Shown here piece after piece: positions 1-7,335 of a DNA stretch of 43,412 nucleotides. The notes beneath the pieces were generated by a model. The model ran no database searches. It was not told the DNA's origin and worked only from the letters and a program-made list of their open reading frames with translations. Both the position numbers and the translations under genes were made by a program. The stretch covers positions 1 through 43,412 of IMG/VR virus record IMGVR_UViG_3300014720_003346. One strand, written 5' to 3'. The first letter of the stretch is position 1; each line of letters opens with the position of its first letter. This DNA is from a virus.

Positions 1-65
1 AAACATTGATCTGTTGTCCACAATTTTGGATTGAGTTGATGTTGTGTTTCGTATTCGTTCAGCAT
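1..65 (-). CDS. 5' fragment of a phage gene (possible nucleotidyltransferase family)
   Basis: Only the first 21 codons are in the window. The peptide begins MLNEYETQHQLNPKLW and runs off the left edge in frame. An N-terminus of the form 'x-L-N-P-x-[LI]-W' is familiar from a widespread phage protein family annotated as predicted nucleotidyltransferase, but so short a fragment cannot prove this. The start codon lies 4 nt after an ATATTTATA box and has no Shine-Dalgarno sequence. It follows the lysis cassette on the same strand with a 15-nt gap. Confidence 0.5.
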   Translation of the reverse strand, partial: MLNEYETQHQLNPKLWTTDQC

Positions 66-69
66 TTTA

Positions 70-78
70 TATAAATAT
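70..78 (-). promoter_or_regulatory. ATATTTATA box before the gene at 65
   Basis: Minus-strand reading is ATATTTATA, ending 4 nt before the ATG at 65. The same box with the same 4-nt gap precedes the starts at 18696 (plus strand) and 26265. It is a candidate late-promoter core of the phage. The reverse complement contains TATAAATA, the T4 late consensus, but in all cases the ATATTTATA reading is the one in the sense of the following gene. Confidence 0.4.
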
Positions 79-80
79 CA

Positions 81-428
81 TTATTTCCAAAAGAGCTGTA
101 CTAAAATAAGAGATACTGCTAACATCAATGAAACTGCAGTTTTTAAATTGATAGCTTCGCCTTTAAACATGTATGTCATTATGGTAAAAATAAAGATACC
201 TGCAACAAATGATGTAAATCGTCCAGGCCAAAATTGACCTCCAAATCCCGATACTGCATAGCGGGTGGCTTCCATGAACGCCCATGTTATAGGAACTCCT
301 AAAAACATCAATGCAAGTTTATATGTTCTAGCCCACTGCCAAAGCAATGGTCCATTTACTTGAACCCAAACAACGATTTGACCCAATAAGAATATTGTTA
401 TTGATAGTGCAATGTGTCGATAATTCAT
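81..428 (-). CDS. small multi-TM protein at the end of the lysis cassette
   Basis: 115-residue hydrophobic protein with about four predicted membrane helices (roughly residues 4-22, 34-50, 70-86 and 94-112). Start chosen at the internal Met, beginning MNYRHIAL, because its ATG overlaps the TGA of the endolysin gene as ATGA; a longer in-frame start 12 codons upstream would run into the endolysin. The layout, with a short cytoplasmic 'TYK' loop and a C-terminal helix ending in LFWK, resembles small DMT/DUF486-type membrane proteins, but no motif is decisive. Position after holin and endolysin suggests an accessory lysis or membrane role, which is inference. Confidence 0.65.
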   Translation of the reverse strand: MNYRHIALSITIFLLGQIVVWVQVNGPLLWQWARTYKLALMFLGVPITWAFMEATRYAVSGFGGQFWPGRFTSFVAGIFIFTIMTYMFKGEAINLKTAVSLMLAVSLILVQLFWK

Positions 429-1105
429 TGCAAAGATTTTAGCATTGCAATCATACGAGGACAAGGATAAATATCCGATTTATCTTTGCGATAAGAATTA
501 TGAGTATAAACACCCTGTTCTCCTTGCAAAGCTCGTGTCGATACTGTCCATAAGTCATCGTGTCGGTATGTTAAGTCAATGCCATAAGTTTCATTCCAAT
601 ATACCAATAATTGACGAGTTGATTCAATTTGTGCATCAGTATATCGATGATAAAATTTATGTCCTTTATAAGGTGTTTCTAATTCAGTAACCTGATCTGC
701 AGGAATTTCTCGATCTACATAGTTATAAAATTTGCCATTAACACGATCCAATGGCCCCCAGTTACAAATCTCAATACCAATTGCATGTTTATCTAATGCT
801 CGGTATGGTAAACCTTTTGATTTGAATACATCTGGTTTAATTCCTAGATGATAACCCCAATGCTTAGATGAAAATGCTTGACAAATTTCACCATCATATG
901 TATCTTTTGACTGACCTTTACCTGAAATTGTAACGCAAGTTGCAATGCGACCTCTATCATCCGTATTCCACATTCTAATAGTGCCAACGCCAGAAGAATT
1001 ACCTGCAGTATGATGAAGTACAATTTGTTTCTTTTCGGTTGCTTCTTTTATATATTGCGATTCTCGCAATGGAACTTGTTTGATTTTTGATGTATCTAGT
1101 TTCAT
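425..1105 (-). CDS. N-acetylmuramoyl-L-alanine amidase, endolysin
   Basis: 226-residue Amidase_2/PGRP-fold zinc amidase that would cut the MurNAc-L-Ala bond of peptidoglycan at lysis. Visible signatures: VLHHTAG (H31/H32, first zinc ligand region), a central AIGIEICNWG strand (about 108-117), and a C-terminal YTHNSYRKDKSDIYPCP block (about 200-216) supplying a second His (H202), the catalytic-type Lys and the Asp/Cys ligand region, as in T7 lysozyme-type amidases. There is no signal peptide and no separate wall-binding domain, so export should depend on the holin encoded just upstream. The KSDxYPxP ending is common in amidases of Bacteroidota phages. The gene starts 3 nt after the holin stop; its own stop overlaps the next start. 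Confidence 0.9.
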   Translation of the reverse strand: MKLDTSKIKQVPLRESQYIKEATEKKQIVLHHTAGNSSGVGTIRMWNTDDRGRIATCVTISGKGQSKDTYDGEICQAFSSKHWGYHLGIKPDVFKSKGLPYRALDKHAIGIEICNWGPLDRVNGKFYNYVDREIPADQVTELETPYKGHKFYHRYTDAQIESTRQLLVYWNETYGIDLTYRHDDLWTVSTRALQGEQGVYTHNSYRKDKSDIYPCPRMIAMLKSLQ

Positions 1106-1108
1106 AAC

Positions 1109-1561
1109 TTAATCTTTTTGTCTTTTACCTTTATGTAAATCAATTTTATCTAATATGTCTGTTAGTAATTTGCCTTCAATGAATCCTGCCATTGAAGCAT
1201 TTTTCAAAGCACTAATGATTTGGAAGAATACAAATGGTAACAATATTGTTTCACTCAGCCAACTTGTTCCTGGAAATCCTTTTTCGATAATTAACAACGT
1301 TGTTAAAAACATGATCCAAACTATACCAGTTCTTAAAATTTTAAGAGCTTTATATGTTTTAAATCCTTCCTTTCGAGTTCCTGCAATGATTCCAAATATG
1401 CCATCTAATGCTACAGTAACAACGATTGCTAAGTATTGTTCGGCATTATCCATTGTTAGGTTTAATAAATACGTGCAAAGAAATGATACCGTTGTTGCCA
1501 CTGACATCAATAATCCCGTTTTCATTCTACTCATACCTTTTTCATACAGTTGGTTCATCAT
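1109..1561 (-). CDS. phage holin (Phage_holin_4-like)
   Basis: 150-residue membrane protein with four hydrophobic segments (about 18-34, 43-60, 76-93, 102-118). The central ALDGIFGIIAGTRKEGFKTYK block and the following KILRTGIVWIM helix match the toxin-secretion/phage-lysis holin family (VxLDxxxGIxxAxKxxxF pattern). The C-terminal tail is charged (KIDLHKGKRQKD). It lies directly upstream of the amidase with a 3-nt gap, the expected holin-endolysin order. The first ATG overlaps the end of the upstream two-TM gene by 20 nt. An internal Met at 1534 would avoid the overlap; the sequence does not decide between them. Confidence 0.8.
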   Translation of the reverse strand: MMNQLYEKGMSRMKTGLLMSVATTVSFLCTYLLNLTMDNAEQYLAIVVTVALDGIFGIIAGTRKEGFKTYKALKILRTGIVWIMFLTTLLIIEKGFPGTSWLSETILLPFVFFQIISALKNASMAGFIEGKLLTDILDKIDLHKGKRQKD

Positions 1562-1838
1562 CTTGTTTCTTTTGTTGGTTTGAAAACTTGTCTACTACAG
1601 TTCCAAACATGGCAGCAATAACAATATATTCTATAGCATCAACTAAATATTCTGCAGGTGCAATAGATTTTGAATAAAGAGCGTTAACAAACATTATAAC
1701 AAGCAAAGACACAAATCCAACTACGCCGATAACACGTTTAGACGATACATCGCCTGATCGAGCATCTGATAACATGCGTTGAAAAAAGTTTTTGCTTTTA
1801 CTCAATGTATTCCTTAGTTTTGATAACATTTGTTTCAT
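1542..1838 (-). CDS. two-TM protein, holin/antiholin-like
   Basis: 98 residues: a basic N-terminal half (KLRNTLSKSKNFF), two membrane helices (about 35-55 and 62-83) and a charged tail (NQQKKQDDEP). This is the layout of class II holins or of small holin partners. It is encoded immediately before the four-TM holin and overlaps its first start, so it is probably the second component of the lysis cassette. M1 is 1 nt and M4 (at 1829) is 10 nt from an upstream ATATTTATA box; M4 would give the more usual spacing. Function is inferred from topology and position only. Confidence 0.65.
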   Translation of the reverse strand: MKQMLSKLRNTLSKSKNFFQRMLSDARSGDVSSKRVIGVVGFVSLLVIMFVNALYSKSIAPAEYLVDAIEYIVIAAMFGTVVDKFSNQQKKQDDEPTV

Positions 1839-1839
1839 G

Positions 1840-1848
1840 TATAAATAT
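1840..1848 (-). promoter_or_regulatory. ATATTTATA box before the lysis cassette
   Basis: Sense reading ATATTTATA lies between the stop of the last glycan gene (1850) and the first lysis gene. It matches the boxes at 70, 17039, 18683, 21269 and 26270. A promoter here would let lysis genes be expressed separately from the long glycan operon. Motif match only. Confidence 0.4.
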
Positions 1849-1849
1849 G

Positions 1850-3055
1850 TTACTGTTTCGTTTTAATTAGATTTTTTTCATATGATTCGAGATGATTGAT
1901 TGTAATAATAAACATATCAAGTTCAAATTCACCCACTTCGCCGCTTTCTTTAATGATTAATGGCATTTGAGTGAGCAATTGAAAACTTTGTTGTGTTAAT
2001 TTATTTGGATCAAATTTGATAACGATATCATTTTCCCAATCTGGATTATTTCGATATGTCGTAAATACTCGTTTTGATAAATCATATGAAGTTTCTGATT
2101 GTTTTTTATTTCTAAATTCATATACATGATTGAGCAAAGAATTAGTTGCTGGGTCTACTTCGCTTTCGATATATAAACGATCGCACCATGGTTCCAATGC
2201 TTCTAATAATTGCATGGAACAATTGTTGATTACGTATGCAATATTATATTTAGGTACAACAATTGGCTCCATTAAGGCAGTATGATTTACACTAGACCCC
2301 CATTTGCGAATAAATTCCATCGTTGAACGATCCATCGCAGATTTCCACGCAGCGTGGCGATCAGCATCTCCATCAAAACTTCCAGCACCCCGACCCGTCA
2401 AATGATATACTAACGAATTCCATGGCTGTACAAATTTATAACCTGCTAACTGCATTCGATTAAAGATATCCGAATCCTCTCTGCAAGAATGGAGTATTGG
2501 ATCATGTCCCCCCAATTCCATAAAATCCGTTTTATACATCATCCATGGTGCAAATATACCGTTAGTAATTTTAGTATCTGATAAATGTTCTTCAACGTAT
2601 TGTTTAAATTCATCTCGTTTAAATTCTTCTGGCCACATTCCGAGATCAAGAAGTATTTTTTCTCCCCCATTAGGATGAATTGGTGGTTCAATTCGAGTTG
2701 AACACACTACAGTTTGTGGTTCTAGATGTTCAAATGCTTTTAAGTCTGCATCTTTGCCTAACATCATATCAGCATGAAATATCATAAACACATTCGTAGT
2801 GGAATTTTCAATACAATAATCATATGCTTTGCCAATACCATACAAGCTATTACCTAAATCCGGATTAACGAAATATATTATCTTATATTCATCTTTTACT
2901 TGCTCTAACCATTCAACCGTTCCATCTTCATCCGAATCAACAAAAATGATAATATCATGATCTTTTCGATGTGCATTTTCGCGAATGGATGGTATACAAG
3001 TTTTTAGATAACGTAAATTTGATTTACTAGGTATACAAAATGTTATTTTATCCAT
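1850..3055 (-). CDS. glycosyltransferase family 2, last gene of the glycan operon
   Basis: 401-residue protein with an N-terminal GT-A domain (about 1-240). It starts MDKITFCIPSKSNLRYLKTC, then IIIFVDSDEDGTVEWL (nucleotide-binding region), a central FHADMML metal/acceptor segment, and GGHDPILHSCREDSD, a typical GT2 late motif with an acidic cluster. The C-terminal 150 residues match nothing I recognise. It would transfer a sugar from a nucleotide donor in the cytoplasm; donor and acceptor cannot be read from the sequence. Its start overlaps the end of the upstream methyltransferase by 8 nt, so it belongs to the operon running from 17018. Confidence 0.85.
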   Translation of the reverse strand: MDKITFCIPSKSNLRYLKTCIPSIRENAHRKDHDIIIFVDSDEDGTVEWLEQVKDEYKIIYFVNPDLGNSLYGIGKAYDYCIENSTTNVFMIFHADMMLGKDADLKAFEHLEPQTVVCSTRIEPPIHPNGGEKILLDLGMWPEEFKRDEFKQYVEEHLSDTKITNGIFAPWMMYKTDFMELGGHDPILHSCREDSDIFNRMQLAGYKFVQPWNSLVYHLTGRGAGSFDGDADRHAAWKSAMDRSTMEFIRKWGSSVNHTALMEPIVVPKYNIAYVINNCSMQLLEALEPWCDRLYIESEVDPATNSLLNHVYEFRNKKQSETSYDLSKRVFTTYRNNPDWENDIVIKFDPNKLTQQSFQLLTQMPLIIKESGEVGEFELDMFIITINHLESYEKNLIKTKQ

Positions 3056-3710
3056 GATTCTTTAATTCTAAAATAAGGTGAGTAACTCCTGGTCTCGTAT
3101 CCCATGTTTTAACATCTGAAATATATAACGGTGTATATTCGCACATTTGTTTGTATGTTTCCAAAGATGCATTAAACGGATCTCCAGGTGAATATTTTTT
3201 AGATGGAATTACTTCCGGAATATAATGACCATTGACTGCATATTGAAGTACTATGATACCAGTAGGTTTAAGTGTCTTTGCCCATTGGTTCAAACAATAT
3301 ATTGGATCATATGTATGATCAAAAGAATTTGAATAAATTACATCACACGATCCAATCCACTCCTCCTTAATTTCGTGCATATCCCATTGAATTGTAATTT
3401 CAGGATAACCAAATTTATCTCCAATTTCTGTACCAATAACGGTACAGTTAAGCATATCACCTAATATTTTATTTTCTCTTCCTGATCTTACACCATGGCA
3501 CAATCCAAATGTTGGAACAGAATTTCTTGTTAATACTTCATCTTTAATTTTTGAAAAAATACTGTCTGGATCATTACATCCCGGTCCAAATTTTCTTTCA
3601 TTTAAAATTTTTTGATTGGTAACATATAAATCATATTCGGCAGTATAATCAGTTAATAAAAACGTTTTACCTTCTCCTAATTTTTTATAAATTTTTTTGT
3701 CTGTTTTCAT
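3048..3710 (-). CDS. class I SAM-dependent methyltransferase
   Basis: 220 residues. PTFGLCHGVRSGRENKI (about 66-82) stands where the glycine-rich SAM loop is expected. CTVIGTEIGD supplies the acidic residue after strand 2. CDVIYSNSFDHTYDP (about 123-137) and WAKTLKPTGIIVLQY (about 143-157) match motif IV and the 'LKPGG' motif V of small-molecule methyltransferases. The substrate is not evident; an operon position among sugar genes suggests O- or N-methylation of a glycan or a precursor. It lies 9 nt downstream of the PhyH gene. Confidence 0.75.
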   Translation of the reverse strand: MKTDKKIYKKLGEGKTFLLTDYTAEYDLYVTNQKILNERKFGPGCNDPDSIFSKIKDEVLTRNSVPTFGLCHGVRSGRENKILGDMLNCTVIGTEIGDKFGYPEITIQWDMHEIKEEWIGSCDVIYSNSFDHTYDPIYCLNQWAKTLKPTGIIVLQYAVNGHYIPEVIPSKKYSPGDPFNASLETYKQMCEYTPLYISDVKTWDTRPGVTHLILELKNHG

Positions 3711-3719
3711 ATTTTTACT

Positions 3720-4616
3720 TTATACTAATTTTAAAAAATCACAAAGTGGTTTATACTTTATATCTAACGTATCAAAATCTGATTTTCGCATTTGAAATGT
3801 TTGATTGACATCAAAAAATTCAGGATGGCATGCATAATCTAATGTTAACATGGTACGTTCATTATCAATTGGTTTAGTTCCTCTATGCCAACCATTTGTG
3901 TCAGCTATTAATAAATCTCCTTTTTTAGCAGTAAGATATTTTACTTTATCCGCGCCATATAGTTGGTGAATGTCATTCAATTCCCAATTATACTGCCTAT
4001 TCCAATTGTATCCATTTATTTCAAATTTTTTCGTATGACTACCTTCTACATAACAAAATGGTCCTCCGTTGATATCAACATCATTTAAATACACAAAAAA
4101 TTTAAGGAATCTAGGAGAATTTGGATCGGAATGATAGATTTGGGTTCCTCCTGCAGGTAAATTTGTAACAAATGATTTTCTTAAATTACATGTACTTAAC
4201 ATGGGCATACAATCTAAGTATGCACCCGCAATATCAATAATAAAATCATTAAATACAAAAGGAAGTATTTCTGGAACATTTAAGAATGGTTGAAATACTT
4301 GAATATACAATTGATTAGATCTTGCGTCATGTTGCGATATCTTGCTTTGATTTGCTGGATGCGATGCATCAGACAGTATTTCTTCTACTCGTTGATAAAG
4401 TGAATCAATAATTGATGTATCTAAAAAATTCTCTATTTTAGCATAACCCTTTTCTTCTAATTCCATAGCAATATTAATTGCAGCATCAGATGACTGATAA
4501 TCAGGGTATTGTTGTTTTCTAGAAACATACGCTTGACTATATTTGTTTAAATTTTCATAACCATTAGTTACTGCTCTATGATCTGGCCACGTAACCCATT
4601 CTACTGTTTGATTCAT
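3720..4616 (-). CDS. phytanoyl-CoA dioxygenase (PhyH) family, Fe(II)/2-oxoglutarate oxygenase
   Basis: 298 residues with a double-stranded beta-helix core. The iron triad is visible as YHSDPNSP (H162, D164) and NGWHRGTKP (H244), followed by the 2-oxoglutarate Arg in DNERTMLTLDY (R254). The segment FVYLNDVDINGGPFCYVEGSH (about 174-194) is the usual PhyH strand-turn between them. Such enzymes hydroxylate small molecules, and phage and bacterial glycan clusters often carry one as a sugar- or lipid-tailoring enzyme. Its start overlaps the upstream GT42-like gene as ATGA, consistent with translational coupling. The substrate is unknown. Confidence 0.85.
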   Translation of the reverse strand: MNQTVEWVTWPDHRAVTNGYENLNKYSQAYVSRKQQYPDYQSSDAAINIAMELEEKGYAKIENFLDTSIIDSLYQRVEEILSDASHPANQSKISQHDARSNQLYIQVFQPFLNVPEILPFVFNDFIIDIAGAYLDCMPMLSTCNLRKSFVTNLPAGGTQIYHSDPNSPRFLKFFVYLNDVDINGGPFCYVEGSHTKKFEINGYNWNRQYNWELNDIHQLYGADKVKYLTAKKGDLLIADTNGWHRGTKPIDNERTMLTLDYACHPEFFDVNQTFQMRKSDFDTLDIKYKPLCDFLKLV

Positions 4617-5335
4617 AATTTAATCTTTTGTTTAATTTCTTTACTTAATGGAAAATGTTTCATGCTATATGGAGTAGAACAATTGAAATCAAATCCTTCT
4701 CCTAAATTATGTAATTTAATTTTTGTTTGCAAACTAGTTTGATATAAAATGTTTGCAAAATATTCATGTGCGTCTACAAAACTTTCATACGAATGCAATC
4801 CATTATCTGCATCAATTAAATTGGTACGAAATGAATTATTAGGAGAATCATTTCTATTTTTTCCATGACCGTCAATTCCTACATAATAAAGTTCTGCAGG
4901 AAAAAATTGCATTACAAAATAACACACCCGGCCAGCTACTCCTTCTATTTTACCATACTCTGTATTGTAATAAACAATTTGTTCTTTATATGTTTCAACA
5001 AACCGTTTAAATGTTTCTGATTGATAGAATGGGTGCATTTTTGGTTCAAATGCAAACGTACATGTAGGATTATTTTGTATAAATTCGATTAAATTGGGAT
5101 GTTCTAAATCCACAACATCAGAAAGTGTAACGTGAGTTATATTTGATAGATTTCTAACTTCATCATTTAAATAAAAAAAACTAGTAGTTACTATTGCGTC
5201 TACATCTAAATTTTTCCAATTTACTAAATTAACCGATGGGCCTGAACCCATTACTAATATTTTTTTATTTGTAAATTTTTGCGTAAACGTTTCTTGCGAT
5301 ATAGAAGTTGAATTTGATTCTAAAAATTTTATCAT
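4613..5335 (-). CDS. GT42/DUF115-like Rossmann-fold protein, candidate sialyltransferase
   Basis: 240 residues. KKILVMGSGPSVNLVNW (about 24-40) matches the nucleotide-binding start of both GT42 sialyltransferases (GNGPS) and the MptE/DUF115 family. GVAGRVCYFVMQFF followed by ELYYVGIDGHG (about 133-158) parallels the 'SGVYM...EIYLSGID' block of CstII-type enzymes, and a later helix with DAHEYFANILYQ and a strand KIKLHNLG complete the same order. It overlaps by 4 nt the gene for a CMP-sugar synthetase, whose product is what a GT42 enzyme uses. Fold similarity is moderately clear; sialyltransferase activity is inference from resemblance and neighbourhood. Confidence 0.55.
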   Translation of the reverse strand: MIKFLESNSTSISQETFTQKFTNKKILVMGSGPSVNLVNWKNLDVDAIVTTSFFYLNDEVRNLSNITHVTLSDVVDLEHPNLIEFIQNNPTCTFAFEPKMHPFYQSETFKRFVETYKEQIVYYNTEYGKIEGVAGRVCYFVMQFFPAELYYVGIDGHGKNRNDSPNNSFRTNLIDADNGLHSYESFVDAHEYFANILYQTSLQTKIKLHNLGEGFDFNCSTPYSMKHFPLSKEIKQKIKL

Positions 5336-6006
5336 AACCTTTTATATAAATATTCTCCTAATCGAAATTGCCATTCGTAATCTATGTCAAATGCTTCTAA
5401 TTCGTTCATGACAAATAACTCCGGAGAGGGTGGAGAAACCGTATCCATCCAATATCCGTCTTTAATAATATCTAATCGACTTGCATATAAACAATGTGCT
5501 GCTTCGTATATTGGTTCTACAAACTTCGTATTCATAATACAAGCGCCTTCCCAATCTGTAATGGCTTGTCCTCGTTTGTCCCAATAATATGTTTTCTTTT
5601 CAAATACTGCAAAAGCTCCATCTTTATCAGATTCAATAAATGACTGAATAAAATTATCAATCGTTTCAATTGTCAATATTGGATTACATGCACTTATTAA
5701 GACTACATATTTAAATGGCAATTTATCGTGCCATTCGTAAATCAATTGCATATCAGTTTCTGCAAATGCCGATTCCTTTGATCGATTAAAAATATTGATT
5801 TCATATTTTTTACCTACTTCTTTTAATTCATCTTCGTATGCCGAAAAATAAATGTTTGATTTAGGAATAATAGTTGAATTAGATAATTTTTCAAATAAAA
5901 TATCCGTTAATGTAGTTTCAGCAAATGGTCGTAACATTTTACCTGGGACGCGTTGTGACCCCATTCTAGCTTGCACTAATATGCATATATCTTGTATCTG
6001 TTTCAT
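5332..6006 (-). CDS. acylneuraminate cytidylyltransferase (NeuA/SpsF family)
   Basis: 224 residues from the chosen start. ICILVQARMGSQRVPGKML is the diagnostic nucleotide-binding loop of CMP-nonulosonate synthetases, and VVLISACNPILTIETID gives the second conserved region. It would join CTP and a nonulosonic acid to give CMP-sugar. The start at 6006 forms an ATGA overlap with the stop of the metallo-hydrolase gene; a start 7 codons upstream is possible but overlaps more. SpsF-type and NeuA-type enzymes are hard to tell apart here; a NeuB-type synthase in the same operon favours nonulosonate activation. Confidence 0.85.
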   Translation of the reverse strand: MKQIQDICILVQARMGSQRVPGKMLRPFAETTLTDILFEKLSNSTIIPKSNIYFSAYEDELKEVGKKYEINIFNRSKESAFAETDMQLIYEWHDKLPFKYVVLISACNPILTIETIDNFIQSFIESDKDGAFAVFEKKTYYWDKRGQAITDWEGACIMNTKFVEPIYEAAHCLYASRLDIIKDGYWMDTVSPPSPELFVMNELEAFDIDYEWQFRLGEYLYKRL

Positions 6007-7334
6007 ATGTGAAAATAGTTTAAACAATAATAAATTTCTCGTTCGTATACATCGGGTGACCTAAAATATGTAATAAAACTGCCAATTTCTGCATTATTCC
6101 AATGTGCATATCTAGGACCTAGTAATATTCGTTTTAATAACTTCTTTGGCAATGATAATGATAAGTATGGAACCGAATCATCTATATATTTTACAAAATC
6201 AATACCGGTACCATTAAATGATATTTTTGCAAAAACGTATTCATTAATTTTAATATAAATCATAGTTTCATTATAAAATTTTAATTCTGTTCGTTTCCGG
6301 TCAAAACGATTAAATGATTTTATGCACAAAGAAATTAATTCTAAATCTTCGACAACTGCATCATTTTCAAATGAATATTTTTTATGTCGCAATACGTTAT
6401 TAACATATAAATCTCGATCAGCTGAGGTAAAATGCTTATATGGTGCAGATTGCTCTTTAGTTACTAAATCAAAAGATTCATATGAATTTAATAATATTCC
6501 TGTAGATGTATTTTGTAATTCATTGTATTTGTCACAAGTATCTTTTATATCATTTATTGCTCGATATGGTTCTAAATTTACTAACTTTCCTGCTAAAATA
6601 TATGTTCCTGCATGAAGCATAAAGTATGTAGGTTTACAATGAGTTATAAAATTTAATCCAGAATCAAAATAATATTGTTTTTGTTCTTGTGCTTTTTGTA
6701 ATTTTTCGCTATTTGAATAATTAGAAAAACATTGTGGATATGCACTTGCTCCTGTATATCCGGTGATTAAGAAATCAATTTTATTATACGAATTTAAAAC
6801 AGATTTGATTGCAAATTTTGCTACAGGAAATGGGCAATCATTAACGTTTAAAACTGTATATTCATTATTATCAATAACACATAATGTATCTACGATTGTG
6901 GATGCAAAATTAGTTTCCATCTTACCGCAACCAAATGTTTTAGCACAATGTATCGGATTACAATAACCTGCAGGTATGATATTGATATAAACATCGTTTT
7001 TTAAATGGGTACGTACATTTGATTCTAATTCAATAACAGAAAAACCTAGTTGTTCAATGTTTATTTTTAAAAATGGAGTAGAAAATTTATGTATTAATAC
7101 CGGAATCTCTTTGTTGAGTTTTTCTAATGTTAGTTTACTTAAATGATCTGGATGTATGTGTGAAACATAAATATAATCAATATCATTTAATAAATCAAAA
7201 TCAAAATTGGGCAACGGCGGATACATATACCAAGATCCGTAATATTCTCCATCAACTAACCACGGATCGGTCAAAATTTTAATACCATTTGCTTGAATAA
7301 TTTCACAAGCGCCATTTAAATGGGTTATTTTCAT
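6003..7334 (-). CDS. metallo-beta-lactamase-fold hydrolase, CMAH-like
   Basis: 443 residues. The N-terminal MBL fold opens THLNGACEIIQANGIKILTD, and SHIHPDHLS (H59, H61, D63, H64) is the metal motif; ILTDPWL and the following GSWY are also conserved in the UlaG/CMAH branch. The C-terminal half ends with YAHWNNAEIGSFITYFRSP, a tail I associate with CMP-N-acetylneuraminate hydroxylase-related proteins. No Rieske 2Fe-2S motif (CxH...CxxH) is present, so it cannot be a complete hydroxylase of the mammalian type. It lies between the NeuA-like and dehydratase genes, implying a CMP-sugar or nonulosonate substrate. Family fold is secure; the CMAH link is tentative. Confidence 0.75.
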   Translation of the reverse strand: MKITHLNGACEIIQANGIKILTDPWLVDGEYYGSWYMYPPLPNFDFDLLNDIDYIYVSHIHPDHLSKLTLEKLNKEIPVLIHKFSTPFLKINIEQLGFSVIELESNVRTHLKNDVYINIIPAGYCNPIHCAKTFGCGKMETNFASTIVDTLCVIDNNEYTVLNVNDCPFPVAKFAIKSVLNSYNKIDFLITGYTGASAYPQCFSNYSNSEKLQKAQEQKQYYFDSGLNFITHCKPTYFMLHAGTYILAGKLVNLEPYRAINDIKDTCDKYNELQNTSTGILLNSYESFDLVTKEQSAPYKHFTSADRDLYVNNVLRHKKYSFENDAVVEDLELISLCIKSFNRFDRKRTELKFYNETMIYIKINEYVFAKISFNGTGIDFVKYIDDSVPYLSLSLPKKLLKRILLGPRYAHWNNAEIGSFITYFRSPDVYEREIYYCLNYFHI

Positions 7335-7335
7335 T

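Noticed and set aside
1155-1583. Plus-strand open frame of 142 codons opposite the holin gene
   Set aside because: It lies antisense to a well-supported holin, has no family signal, and its hydrophobic look mirrors the membrane codons of the opposite strand.
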